A stretch of 64,000 nt of DNA, taken from contig JAQFVV010012418.1 in the NCBI GenBank assembly GCA_028023455.1, positions 8,861,244 through 8,925,243 of the forward strand, read 5' to 3'. The notes below the pieces were generated by a model, which did not search any database, had not been told where the DNA came from, and saw only the letters and a list, made by a program, of their open reading frames with translations. The translations under genes and the position numbers were made by a program. Below, one piece after another: positions 50,592 to 63,858 of the stretch. Origin of the DNA: Epiperipatus broadwayi. Taxonomy: Eukaryota > Onychophora > Udeonychophora > Euonychophora > Peripatidae. Each line of letters begins with the position of its first letter. The stretch's first letter is position 1.

Positions 50592-53500
50592 TGTTTTAGT
50601 CTGTTATTTATAGAAAAGCATATTTAATATTTAATATATATTTATATACAAGCATTATATAAAAAAAAAATTTTTTTAACATTTTTTTTTCTTCTGATAT
50701 CATCTGTTACCATTCTGGAAAGATTTTTCATAAACAAAAGATGATCATTTTATCTGATTGAACACATATGATCTGAGAAACATTAATAGAGATATTAATT
50801 ATATAATGGGTTTTTAATTAAAATTATATATATTATCATTATCTATTTTTTCATTTAATTATCTTCATTGCTTAACATTGATTTTTGACAATAATTACCT
50901 TTAAAGTAATTAAATTAGTGTTTGATATAATTTTATCTGTATTATATTCATTTTAATTGATATCTTTAACATATAAATCAAATTGCAAATTGCCACTTTT
51001 AAGGCATTGTTTACTCAAATATTTTACATGTAACTTCCTTTTTTAAAATGATAGTCATTAGAATTTATTATTTAATTTTTTTTGGCAAATAGTATTGATT
51101 GTTTTGCTTCCATAAATATGTCTCTTGGTTAAGATTGAAAAATGATCTTACAGTCCTTTTATTTAATTTTTCTTAATGAAAATTCTATTAGTAATTAATT
51201 ACTGTATTAAGTATTGTTTTGATAGATAATTTTAACTTAATGTGCACTTAAGAAATTTAACATTTTGATTATTTTTTTTTTAGTTGTGAGCTTTGATATT
51301 TTTAAAAAATATACTGGTATGATTGTTTGCTGCACTTTGAAACATCATTATTGTAGATTTAATTTCATTTAAAAATGGAGTTTCTATTTATAAAATAATT
51401 TTTCATATATATATATTAAAAGCCTAAAGTTAAACTAGTCAATAAATAATCAAAATTACCCCATATTCACAACTCAACTAGACTAGCCTAAAAAACAAAC
51501 TTGAAAACACAATCAATAATTTCACTTCTATAAGCAGACTTTTCAAGTGTAAAGAACTACAAAATAACAACATATTTAAACTAAGCCATTACCAACAATT
51601 CCACTTACATCCCATACACCCTTAATATTAAAAGAACTTTTAAATAAGTTAATTGTTTCAGAATCATAAATTTTTAATAATAAAGATTTTAAAATTCTTT
51701 TTATTTCATTTCTCTCAAAGAAGACAACCTTAGCTTCATCAAAATTAATAGTGTGGCCTATATCTTTTTTATGGATATACAAAGCAGAACTAATATATTT
51801 ATTTCTAATCCTACTTTTATGTACCTTTATTCTTTCATATGATATTGTAACTAAAAATACTGCATTTTATTTTGGATATAGTATTTTTTTTACAAATAAA
51901 TATAGAGATGGTGTTTTGAGTTCTCTCTGATGTTTTAAATTTTAGCAATTTTAAGCGAAAATATTGAAATACATGCAACAGAAAATACATTATTGTATAT
52001 ATATAGATATATAATGAAGTTGCAATATGCACAGTATCAGTATATGCTATGCAAAAAAAATGTAGCTAAACAAAAAATAAAAACATTAAATTTATGAATG
52101 TAATAAATTTTATGATGCAGCAGCAAACATTTTCCCATTTTGGAGTGTTATGCACAATCATGTTTATTAATAACATTTTTTGGCTTACATTGAAAGCATA
52201 TATATTTTATTTTTCACTTTATTATCATTCTATATTTGATGTGGCACAGTATAACATGTAATAAAATGTTTTCTAAGCATAAGGCTAAAAGTTTTACAAT
52301 ATTTAAGAAATTTCATAAAATATCTTTCTTATATGATAAAATGAAAGTTATTGATTTAATGGAACAGGAAAATGAACTGTAAAATATTCTTGTATTGCAT
52401 TAGAAAGCTTAAAATTTGAAGAGTTTAACTGAGAATCTAAATAATGATAAATCAATATGGACTTAAAAACATCAAAACAACTAGAGAGACCATTATCTGC
52501 TTATAATGAGACTTATTATGTTTCTATAAAGGGAAGAAAGTTATTGAAAAAGAAGAGTATCTCTTAGAGCAGGTTTAATTGCAATGAACATCTGACATTT
52601 CACTATTCATTTTAACTTTAAAAAAAAATAAAGATATGGTACAGTAAATTTATTATTTTGATTTTTTGAGTGGATGTAAATGAGTGAATGCACACACAGC
52701 AAATATATATTGTGACCTCAACTTTATCTCATTTATTTATTAACCTTACATGCCCCAAACTTCACTTTCTATGTGTGTAGCCTCAACTTTATATTTCATT
52801 TCAAGTAGCTAGTCGATTGAATCTAACCTTGGGATCGAACAAGGACGGCTAGTGTGTTTGTCCACTGATATTAATAATAAGATTAAGTATACTTGGGTGC
52901 CAAATTGCAACTATAAATCATAATGCCCACCAGAGATCATCATCATCATCCATGCTTATGACTATAGAAGATAATGGAGAAAGTAATAAAATTGTCTCTC
53001 AAAAAAAATATAATGTTGATAAATACAACTCAATTTATTGTGGTCTTGGTTTCAAACCTAGCAACAATTATGCAAATGTTTCTGTGACAAATTCTTATTA
53101 CTAAATGAATAATAATGAGATAACTTTCTTTCACAACTTTAATATAAATATCTGATCTCAAGTGGTAACTACAAAAATATTGTATACATTTCCAATTCAT
53201 ATATGATTAGAAATAATTTTGTAATCGATGCGGAGAACTCATAACTTATGCTTATAATATAAAATTATTATTTAATTTAAAGTAGGGCAAAGAAATATTA
53301 TAAATAACTCCTTCCCATTTAATTCCACTACTTTATTTTTCGTTCTCAGCATCTATCACTTTCAATAGTTACAATTATATAACACTGAATGTCTGTGTTA
53401 TGTTTTTTATATATTCTTAACTGATAATTCTTAATCCTATTCTCTTAAACACACATACAAGCCTTCCAATCGACTATCAATTCATGATCTTTATTATAAT

Positions 53501-53879
53501 ATTATTTCCCCCGAATCTTAATATTTACGCTACTTGACTTCCAAGCTAGCTGTTAGATTTAATAATTGAAATACTCTTTCTCAAGGTCCAGATCTGCTCA
53601 GAGGTGCAATTATTATTAACTGATTACATTGCAATGGATATGATCCCAAAATTTGCTAAAATTAAACTTTAATGGGAGTTTACCAGTGGGAATCATATTA
53701 AGTATCGAAAGCAGGAAAGGGATTTTATGTCTGCTCCCAATATTCACAACATTGCAACGAACCAAATGACTAAGTTTAATAAACCTAAATTAACTATTTT
53801 CTCTCACATTATTCTAATTTATATCATCTGTTTGCCCAAATTTAGTAAGTACTTTTAAATCTATCACACATTGCCAAAG

Positions 53880-54085
53880 TAAACTATGGAAGAAAAACAT
53901 GGACATTAATCATGGAAATCGATCAAGGAATTAGTTATGTAAGTGAAACATGGAAATAAATCATAAAAATAGATTATGCAAATCAACTATGAAATCATTC
54001 AATATAAAAATGGACTATGTAAATTTAAATTATGGAATCAATCAATATAAAATAAATTATATAAATTTAAATTATGGAAATCTGG
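53880..54085. repeat. Degenerate short tandem repeat
   Basis: Roughly 20-25 bp units with a TATGGAAATCAATCAA / TATGTAAATTTAAATTATGG theme, imperfect, about 8-9 units. It accounts for the 96-codon open frame there, which is therefore not a gene. Confidence 0.5.
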
Positions 54086-54640
54086 TATTAATTTTAGATA
54101 TAGGTGCTGGATATAGATTCTGGAGATATTTGAAATACCAAAACACAAGACACACATGTAAATTCATAATAACAAATCTTTATTACAATAATAAAAAAAA
54201 AAACACATCTATAATATTACTACACTCAAGTATGATATAAAGTTTACTAAGTGATGATATATAATACATATTTAAATTAACTAAATTTCTTTATAACTTA
54301 ACCATTGTCTCGACCTATCTTTTAATTGAATGTTAAGACGCTTACGCACGGAATCATAATCAGAATTCCATATTTAAAGATAATATGAAATATTCTTTTA
54401 ACTTTCAGAGAACCTATAAATTTCTGATCCCCCTTTCATTGCAACCATTATCAATTGAACTATTCCAAAAGTAATAATAAATAATTATCAATTTTAATTA
54501 TTCCATCAGGCAATAATCTTTTATATTTTTTATGAAAAGGATGATGTGACATGAAAAATCTATAATTGTTCCTGCAAATGGGTTTAAATATAAAAACCAT
54601 AATTTTACATTCATGCATGCCAAATATTCACGCTTTCCAC

Positions 54641-54698
54641 TTTAGCAACTGTATATATGATATTCAATTTTAGCAACTGTATATATGATATTCAATTT
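54641..54698. repeat. 28-bp tandem duplication
   Basis: TTTAGCAACTGTATATATGA followed by TATTCAAT is repeated twice with period 28. Confidence 0.85.
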
Positions 54699-57600
54699 TA
54701 TTATCCTTCACAAACTCTACTATAGATCGGTCAGCCCCCAAATTAAAATCTTTGTCATCCCCTTTATCAACACACATACATCTGACTGAAACCTTAGTCC
54801 TGTCAAAGCGATTTTTATCCTGTCTTGCAAAACTCTATATATTCCATAGCACTATGCAGCTTTATCAAGCACATATCAGTGCCTCAGTAAGGGAAATTAA
54901 AAAAAACAACTCCCAACTTCAAATGTCTGCATTAGCCAGAGAGAAGTCTTCTCTGAGACTTAGAATCATGTGAGGAACTCTCTCTACACACTTACTCTAT
55001 ATAGGCATGCACAACATTGTCCACAACTCTAACAATAACTCTATCAATAATTCCCTACCTTAATAAAAATAAATGGAGTCGGAACTGGTCCTGATTTCCT
55101 TCTGCAATAGTGAATAAATTATGAGATAGTTATTTTCTATCTATGAGGTGATAGGATAACTCTACCTCAGTAATAACAAGCATTTATAGCTTCACATATT
55201 CACACACATCCATGATTACAGTCCAGATATAAATGACAAAGGTCTGACCAGATCACAAATCAAAACCATGAAGTATCTTAATTTTAAAAAGTCAAGCACA
55301 CAGCAACACCCATCCAATATTTATATTAATAACAGATTGAATCAACATATAGCATAGCAATGATTTTTCATATGATCATCCAATCACTCTTCATACATTT
55401 AATACTAAGCATAAAATTTTGTCAATAAAAAAATTATTTTGTATCTCTTTTTAAAAAAAAAAATACGTAAGCATTTATACTTCATCATCAAATCTTTTTT
55501 TTTTTACTTCAATGGGTCTTATGGATCAAAATCATTTTTCTTTTCTTTTAAACATTTTAAACACTTTTTTAAAAAAAATTAAAATCAATATATTAAAGTT
55601 TCTATTAAATATGCTACATATTATATAAGTAAAGCAAAATAAATAATAAATATTAAACATTACGGACTGTCTCTTTCCATTGTCTCTTTTCTTTGAGGCT
55701 AAGTTTGAAGACTTGATATTATTGTCCACCAGTTAATTATTATTTAGTTCATTTTGTTTTGGAGATAGCTATAGGCATTATATAGATGCACAGACAGTTC
55801 TTTTAATCAAGAGGTAGCTACATTGATAATTAAAAGTGGTTTAAAAGAGTCCTGCAGATCACTTTTCCATTTTGAAGATTTTCTTTTCTGGGTTTGAATT
55901 TAGATGCTTCTTTTTCCATTTTAGGTTTAAAACACAGTCAAAACGAATAGATTTTATTAATAAAATATGAATTGGCTATTTAACTTTATATAAAAGTTAG
56001 ATCAGTTCTCTCTTTAAACAAATTTTGATAAACCAAATATAAATACCAAAGCACTGGATACAAAGTCTTTTATTAAGAGCTGATTTGGTCATCATTAATT
56101 GACTTTAGAGAAAGAATTGTACCCCTATTACAATTGACTTAGAACTTCATATTTAAACATTTTATACTTCTTAATAAGTATAGTCAATTTTCTTGAGAGA
56201 AAAAGAAAAATCAGAAAACTTTCAGAGATAAATTGGCAAGTTAATTTGAATTAGTAAGTCCCCCCTCATTCTTGTTGGCTTCTTTTATAAGGAGAGGGAG
56301 AAGAATGAAAAAAAAGCTGTCAGTTTTCTTTTCTCAGGTCTGGTTTTTCTCTAGTTTTAATTAAAACCTCTCAGAAACTAACCATTTAAAGACCATCTGT
56401 TAAGTGTTAGTTTTAAATTTCTTACTTCCAGCTCAGCCTGATGACCACATTGCCCAAACACATTGCTCGTGATTTATGAAAACCATTAAAAAGAATATAT
56501 AAGATTACTGACAATTTTTGTAAAACATATTAGTTAAACATTCCTTTATTTAAAACTTAAATCTAGTTTAGAGCTGCAAATAACAAATCAAAACTATATT
56601 ATTAAATAATATAGAACACAATATATAAATTTCTATAAAGGAAAAAAAAATCCATATATCTGTATCGCACCCACATACATACGTATGCAGAACATAAAAT
56701 AGAAAACTGCTTGTTCAGATTGACACAGAATATCTTTTATAGTTTCTTATAATCACAAACCGATTTATAACGAGTTCAATTTCAATTTTCACTAACTTTT
56801 TTTTACTGATAAATATTACGATTCAAGAAGACTCTTTTAGATATATAAATATTTATTTTTCAAACATTATAGCATGTACAAAAATCAATCCCCCTTTCAT
56901 TACATAATGCTAGCTATTATTTTAAATAAATACAAACAGATTCTCTATATATATTAGATTTAAACTACAAAGTTATTAACTTTTCCAAATGAAGCTTTTC
57001 AATTTTTCTTAAACTAAAAAAAAATTTTTTTTGCCTATAAATAGTTTATTTTCTCATCATTGGTTTATATATGAAATAAACCAAGGGTCACAATATATAT
57101 GTAAAAGTTTTCTTAATTTATTATTTTTTAATTTTCTTTATGCTCATATATGCATACTATGCACATAAAAAAGCATGTATATTATACATACTTGTATATT
57201 GAAAAGTACTGCACATGCAATTCAATAAATAATACATATTGTATTATAATCAAAGGTTATCAACAAAACTAGCTATTATATGCTATGTATGAGGAGGGGA
57301 CATGGAACAAAATGTAAAGAATATTGCAACTCTTTGTAAATCAATATTTTTTTGTTATAGTTTTAGCCAGAAATACTTATTTTGACTTTACAGAGGAAAA
57401 AATATTATGTAGACAATAAGTAAAAATAAATTTCAAAAGTTAATTTTTTTGAAAATAATTTTTAATACAATCTTTTTTTTTTTTTTTTTAAAAAAGGTAA
57501 TTACAATTATAGATAATAATTTCTCTATCTATCATATCACTATCTACTATTGCTATAATTCATGATCTGAAAAAATATTAAATAAAAATTTGTAAATTCA

Positions 57601-58773
57601 AATTCATAAATTTCATGCACCTATCTTTGTGTATTAATACTGTCATAAACCATCTCAAATGACCACTTTCTCATGTGGGGCACTCAATCGTGGTTGCTCT
57701 CTTTCTCACTTTAATACTGCATTCTATTTTTTATTGTTTTTTATCTATGAAAATAGGTTCATTTAAAAATTAAATTGTTGTTCTGTGGCTATATGTATAT
57801 TACACTGGATTTCTATTATTTATTGTTTCAGATATATAAATAAAAGATTGGAAGGAAGAGATTCTGCATTTATTAAAATAAGTAATATAATTAGGATACA
57901 AAAATATAATTCACTGAATCAAAGTTGCTGCATTTGTTGTATGAATATAGTCTTATGCATTACAAAAGATTCTAATGTCATTTATTTTTAATGCAGCTGT
58001 GGAATTGTTACTTCTATTTTTTTAGTTTTGTTTATTTTGACATGTTGTCAGTTTTCAACACCAGTTACTACATTAAAAAAAGGAGAATATGCACTTAGTT
58101 TCATCTCATATTTTTGATTGTTCTTGTATAATTTATAAAAAATTCAAATGATTTGGGGATTTATTTCAGCACATTTGTTGATCTCAGATAATTCTTGGGA
58201 ACATAATGAATTTTCAATGTCAAATTTTTTAAAACATAAACAAAAATAATATATGCGATGATTTGTAGTAACACTTGGAAGTGTGCACTAATACTGTCTG
58301 AACTCTTACAACATTTATCCAAAAGAAGTTTTATTTGTAACTTTTTTGATCATATTTTATTCTCCAAAAAGGCTAAATAAATTGAATATTAATAATATCA
58401 AATTGGCATTAAAATATAAATTTATATCATTTCTAAGAATAAAGACTCTTACAGTTATCTAATAAAAAATTTCCATTATGTATACATATATTAATTGTTA
58501 AATATTTATTTTAACAGTAAAATGCTCTTCAGGATGGCATACATGCCATAAACTGGTTTATAGCTATTATTTTTTTTTTTGTATTGATATTTTGAATATT
58601 ATAAAGTTTATTCCAGAGTATTTTGTTTTTATTTATATGTGATATGTACTAAAAAAATGATTTAATTGCTTATAATTATAATTAATTGTTTATAATTATT
58701 TTAAATAATAACTTAAATATAATTATATTTTAAGTAATTTGCAAATTAAAAAAATATATATTTTTTTATTTAG

Positions 58774-59026
58774 GTTTATAGTTCTATTTGTAATTATAAG
58801 TTGTTGTGGTGGGTGTGGATATTGGAGAAGGAGACAATTTTTAGCTTCACAACACCAGAATTTAACAAGTCATAATGTAAGAACAGCACAAATGGGTTTA
58901 ATTCCAGAAACATATCATGCATATTTAAGGCCAGATCCTTTCCATACTCTTCATGTATATGATAGCAGACCTATAACAGAGCCACCATCTTATTCTGAGG
59001 CAAGTATTATTATAGCAAAACATTAA
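58774..59026 (+). CDS. WBP1/VOPP1-like membrane protein, transmembrane and PPxY exon
   Basis: The acceptor is TTTATTTAG at 58773. The first base completes the Trp codon of WYFW. Next comes the membrane segment FIVLFVIISCCGGCGYW with juxtamembrane cysteines, the positive stop RRRQ, a helix LASQHQNL, a region ending RPDPFHTLHVYDSRP, and EPPSYSE, a PPxY-type WW-binding motif. The cytosolic order (cysteines, basic stop, PPxY) is that of WBP1/WBP1L/VOPP1. Read to the first stop (59024-59026) it adds ASIIIAKH, and AATAAA lies at about 59305. A consensus GC donor GAG|GCAAGT lies at 58999/59000, so the last nine codons may be intronic. The visible protein lacks a second PPxY found in some relatives. 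Confidence 0.82.
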
Positions 59027-60130
59027 ATTTTTGATGTAAAAAAAATACTCTGACAATATTTATGCAAGTTAAATTTATTGTTATTTTTAAATCATATTTT
59101 ACTTTTTGAAAATGTTGACTGTTGAATCATTTTAGAATATGCATGTTTTTTCAAATGTGTGAATTGTTCAGATTTCAGCAATATATCTTTTATCCTCTCA
59201 TCAGAAATCTTGTGTTTTTTAAAGTACCCCATTTTTGAAAAATTAAATAACAGCAATTATACTATCTATGATTTTTTTTTTACATATATAAATACTTTCT
59301 GTATATTGAATAAATTATTTTATTAATGCAGTATAAAATTTTAAAATATAATATTTTTCTTATTTTTATAAAAGTACAAAAATTTATTATATTAATAATT
59401 AATATAAAAAATCAAAATAATAATTTACTTTTACTAATTAATTTATTTTCATTTTTATTTCTGTATTCAAAATACAGGTCAGCTTATTTAGTGATTTCTT
59501 TCTTCTTTTCACTTCTTAACAGATCAATATAATCTTTTTTAAAGATCTGAAAAACATATTCTTTTTCAAAAACATCTCTTGCCTTCTGCTTAGAAGTTGA
59601 ATGTAATTTTTTTAAAAGATTAATTACAGTACTGATTAAAAATTAAATAAAACTATTTGACTAACATAAAACAAATTCAAACAGTTCACAACAATTGAGC
59701 TTATTAATTTATAGTTACTTATTAAACTTGTTTTTTTTTTCTAATTTTATTTTTAAAAGTGTGCAATATTAATTTATTTACTTGCAAAAAATTAAGTCAC
59801 ATTTGTAATTTAACAATATTCTACATATATATTGAAAAGATATGTGTGCATGCATATTATATTTGTATGTATGCATATTATATTATTAGTATTCTTTATT
59901 GCCATATACATTATTGGCAGTCAAAAAATATTGATAAAACATTATAGTATTTTTTTAAATTTTAAATAATTTCAAATATTTTCATTAAATTAAAACAAAT
60001 TCACTCAATATAGGGGAGGGAGATGTTTAATGAAATCTAATAATAAAAAAAAAAAAATCAATAATCTATCATTCATACTTAGAAGTAGAAGCAGTTGCCT
60101 AAAATATTGTTTACAAATTTAAATTGTGGT
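59027..60130. other. 3' UTR or intron sequence, AT-rich
   Basis: Contains an AATAAA near 59305 that could end the transcript. No other features seen. Confidence 0.35.
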
Positions 60131-60139
60131 ATTTATAAA

Positions 60140-61414
60140 TTGATATTTAAAAAAGGTGATAAAGAAGATATTAGAAATTACAGACCTACCAGCCTTTTAT
60201 CAGTTTTATACAAAATTTTTACCAAGATGATTACAACTCGTCTATAGAGAACATTGGCTTTCCACCAACCAAGAGAACAAGCTGGATTTAAAAGTGGTTT
60301 TAGTACTGTAGATCATATCCAGGTATTGAGAGAAGTTATAGAAAGGACAAATGAATATGAGTTGCCATTATGCTTTGGATTTATAGATTATGAAAAGGCA
60401 TTTGATTCTATAAATATTTCTTCAGTGTTTAAAGCATTGGATCATCAAGGTATAGATCCAGGATATTGTCATATTTTAAAGAATATTTATAAAAATGCAA
60501 CAGCAACAATTAGATTACATAATGATACTGGGAAAATCAACATTGAGAAGGGTGTAAGACAGGGTGATTCCATATCTCAAAACTTTTTACAACAGTGCTG
60601 CAAGAAGTATTTTGTGGATTAAAATGGAAGCTAAAGGAGTGAAAGTAAATGGAGATTATTTAAGTCATTTAGATTTTGCAGATGTATGTAGTTGTTTTTG
60701 CGAATAATGTTTTAGAGCTGCAGGAAATGTTGCAGGAATTATCAGATGAAAGTAGGACTAAAGATAAATATTAAAAAAACTAAAGTAATGTTTAATGGAT
60801 TTTCTCAAAGTATGAAAATTAAGGTTGATTATGATGAGTTAGAAGTAGTTAACAGTTATAAATACCTTGGTCAGATTATTAATACAGATGGAAACATAAT
60901 GGATGAAATTAATCGTAGAATTAAACTTGGTTGGAGTGCTTTTGGTAGAAATAACTTGATACTAAAAGGAAATATGCCTATGTGTTTGAAAAGGAAGGTT
61001 TTTAACAAATGTGTTTTACCAGTTCTTACTTATGGATTTGAGACTTGGACACTTAATAGAAGAGTAATACAGAGACTTCAGACCACTCAAAGAAGTATGG
61101 AGAGATGCATGTTGGGAGTAACAAGAAGAGATTGAAAAGAACAAACAGGTGTTACTGATCTCATTGAAAAAATTAAAAGACTGAATTGGAGTTGGGCTGG
61201 ACATATTGCTAGAAGAGATGATAATAGATGAACAATTGAAATCTTAAACTGGATTCGAAGAGATTGTAAAAGACCCAGAAAGAGACTACATGTGAGATGG
61301 ATGGATGAAATAAGAAAGTGTGCAGGGGTGATGTGGAGAAGAGAAGCTAAAGATCGGAGAAAATGGCTTGAACTTGGAGAGACCTTCATCCTGCAGTGGA
61401 TTGATAATAGTTGA
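60140..61414 (+). pseudogene. RTE reverse transcriptase pseudogene
   Basis: RT blocks in order: NYRPTSLLS, REQAGFKSGFSTVDHI, CFGFIDYEKAFDSI (first catalytic Asp present), GVRQGDSISQ, then FAD where the FADD catalytic box should be. There an extra base (60684-60687) breaks the second Asp. After that come GLKINIKKTKVMFNG (thumb start), SYKYLGQII and LTYGFETWTLNRR. Breaks: TAG at 60245, frame changes near 60600, 60684 and 60745, TGA at 61133 and 61229. Endonuclease half is missing. Confidence 0.85.
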
Positions 61415-61427
61415 TGATGATGATGAT
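61412..61427 (+). repeat. (TGA)n tail of the RTE element
   Basis: TGATGATGATGATGAT begins at the stop codon of the ORF and is the 3' terminus of the element. Confidence 0.85.
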
Positions 61428-63858
61428 ATAATGAGAGGTAGTCTGTTTATCCATAAAGGATTAAGAGAAAAAAAAAACGAGAAGATTGCTAGAAGTAAAA
61501 TAAATAATTTATCTATCTGGTTGTCTACAGAGTTCTGGTATTCATAATTGTATGTTTTTTATTCTAGTGACAAAGCTAATATTGTGAAAAAAAACTAAGT
61601 TGAATTCATTATTATTGTATTATCAGACTTAACAAAATTAAAAGTAATATCTAAATACTTAAATTTTATTTTTAATATCTCTTTAAATGAATATAATAAA
61701 ATCAGAGCTGAAATTTAATTATGTGAAAAATAAAAATAATTTACATGAATATTTATGTATACTTTGACTTGGAATAAAATGAAAACTAATATAGTAATTG
61801 AGAAAGTTAATATATTGTCAATCTGCAATCATAGAAAATATTTTCTAATAGTTAGTTGGTTGCAAAAATTAGATAGGTTTTCATTTAATGAATGACAAAA
61901 TTATTTTTTTTTTTACAAGAAAATAATTTATTCTTTCAAAAAAATCAAGATATCTTTTTAATTAAGTTTTCTCCAAATTGTGTCAAAAAATAAATCTATA
62001 ATCAAATTCCTTCTTCACCTTTTTTTTTTTTGAAAAATGAAAATTGTCTAGGTTTCTTTTTAAAATTTAAAGTTATTAAATTTTACATCCACACACATGC
62101 AAAACTATCTATAAGCAAAGTTAATATGCACAAATAGAAGATAAAACTTATATTGTTAACAATATAAATTAATAAATTATGACTGTTTACAATTAAATTT
62201 AAAAAAATAATAAAATTAATGAGTTCATTTTATTTTTCACGTGCATACATGCACGCACATTCTAAGATATTTTAGTATTATCATCAGTGTTCTTAGTAAA
62301 CCATAACTTTTGTCTATTGCTTTCTTCTTGCTCAACTGTTCACTTGATGATTTCTTTTTTTTTAAACTTTTGTAGATCATAATTAGCAGCATCCTGATTC
62401 CAGATATAGTTATTCAGGCTTTCTATAAGATACCAATGATTCTAGATGGAAACATATATTTAAAGTTGGACCTAAGATTTTTTACAGGGTTATACTCCTT
62501 ACCTTTACATAAATTTAGTGAAGTTGATCATGGGTGAGTCGAGATAGGAGTTCAAATAAACTTAACATATGCTGTTGAAAAATGTCATACTGTTATATAC
62601 ACTGTAAATCATTCTCAGCTTGCAGTTGTTCTGCTTGAATAATCCTTTGACAATTTTTATATTGGTAATAACTATTTATTTCAGATACTACCACTTCAAT
62701 AGACCAACAAGGCAAAAATTTTGTTTTGATTAAAACTAATTTTATCAATAAATACTTTGATAGTTATAGTACAGTTTGGTTTCAGCCTATTGTTAATATG
62801 TTGAATTTCTTTAATAATGAATACTGGATATCAAACCTTATGTGACCTACCAATTGCTATGTGGTTTTGAAGATATTAACTGGAAATTATTAAGTTCATT
62901 ATTTGATCAGATGTAAATATTGTCTTTTTTGCCTTTATTTCTCATTTTTGGTGTAAAAAGACTTGATTCTCTTCAAGAATGGAATTTAAGCTTGCTTTAA
63001 GCCATTGAAAAATAAAAAAAATATTATAAAAATGAAACTAATAATAAAAAATTATACAATATGTATCTCTAAAATTAGTAGTCATATTTAATAAATAATT
63101 TATATATGACTAGATAGTGTAAATATGAATGTCTAGTAAAATAAAGGCATGTAAAATAAGGAGGACGATGACATTTAAACACTAGAAATGACAAACTGTG
63201 CTGTAATCCAAAAATCTTTAGCTCTTGAATCCATTATTCTACAACTTTATTAAATTTCACAGAGTAGTTGAGTAAAAAATGTCATCTTTAAAAAATGAAG
63301 ATATCAAAGATAAATAAGTTGTTTAAAATGATCTGTTTTGATAATTAATAGAAAAAAGTTGTTTCTCTGTAAATTGTGGAGTGGAAGTTTTGTAGTACTC
63401 CAAGCATTTAAAAGATGAAATTTATTGCACAAAGTCTTAATAATGAAATAATAATATCACATTTATGCAATATAAAAATGCTTTAAAATCAAAGATAATA
63501 TTTAATAAATAATTTTAATAAGATTAAGTAAATTATAAATACAGTTTATATCATTTCTCATTAATATAGTCTTTTGATTATGGGGATAGACATTTTTATT
63601 TACTTTAATTACAAATACTTATATAAGGCTAAAACCTTAATACATGCGCCTTGAGTGCTTAATTTTAGCAAGAGAGACAACTCCAAATCATAATGCAAGA
63701 TTCGACTTTATAAAGATAAGAGGGACCCTCTTATCTCTAACCTATTTTTTTTAATTATATAGGCAAATCTAAAGCATTTTGATTTGGGAGCATGAAGCTA
63801 ATAAATTCTTCACTGATTAAGTCCAGTATTTCTATTAAACATTAACATTCGCGAAATC
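61428..63858. other. AT-rich DNA, little else
   Basis: Apart from the candidate exon at 62387, no gene, RNA or repeat recognised. Confidence 0.45.
62387..62428 (+). CDS. Candidate terminal exon of the WBP1-like gene
   Basis: After a T-rich tract and ...AATTAG, the phase-0 reading gives QHPDSRYSYSGFL and a stop. If the GC donor at 59000 is used, this would follow EPPSYSE directly. AATAAA occurs at about 62555. Polar, Ser/Tyr-rich tails are compatible with the family but not diagnostic. An alternative acceptor at 62375 (TTTGTAG) gives an open but unlikely hydrophobic reading. Low confidence without transcript evidence. Confidence 0.25.
   Translation, partial: QHPDSRYSYSGFL

Larger units (their letters stand above)
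31424..58773 (+). other. Intron of the WBP1-like gene (27.4 kb)
   Basis: GT-AG intron, phase 2, filled with transposon relics described separately. Stretches without recognised features are 31424-33950, 34771-38820, 38890-41030, 46000-47370, 48010-50280, 50600-53870 and 54700-58770, all AT-rich. Somewhat more complex patches at 33130-33420, 35570-35840, 36440-36830, 37220-37600, 52780-52960 and 54730-55060 have no open frame or motif I can name. Confidence 0.5.
60135..61427 (+). mobile_element. RTE-clade non-LTR retrotransposon, 5'-truncated
   Basis: Starts inside the reverse transcriptase (IFKKGDKEDIRNYRPTSLLS) and runs to the end of ORF2 (KDRRKWLELGETFILQWIDN) followed directly by a (TGA)n tail at 61412-61427. 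Short tandem TGA repeats in place of poly-A, and this ILQWIDN-type C terminus, are typical of RTE elements (family knowledge). No convincing target duplication was found. Confidence 0.85.

Noticed and set aside
53950-54240. 96-codon open frame
   Set aside because: Generated by a degenerate tandem repeat (YxNLNYGN-like periodic peptide).
61016-61389. Minus-strand frames of 62 and 100 codons
   Set aside because: Antisense of the RTE reverse transcriptase C terminus.
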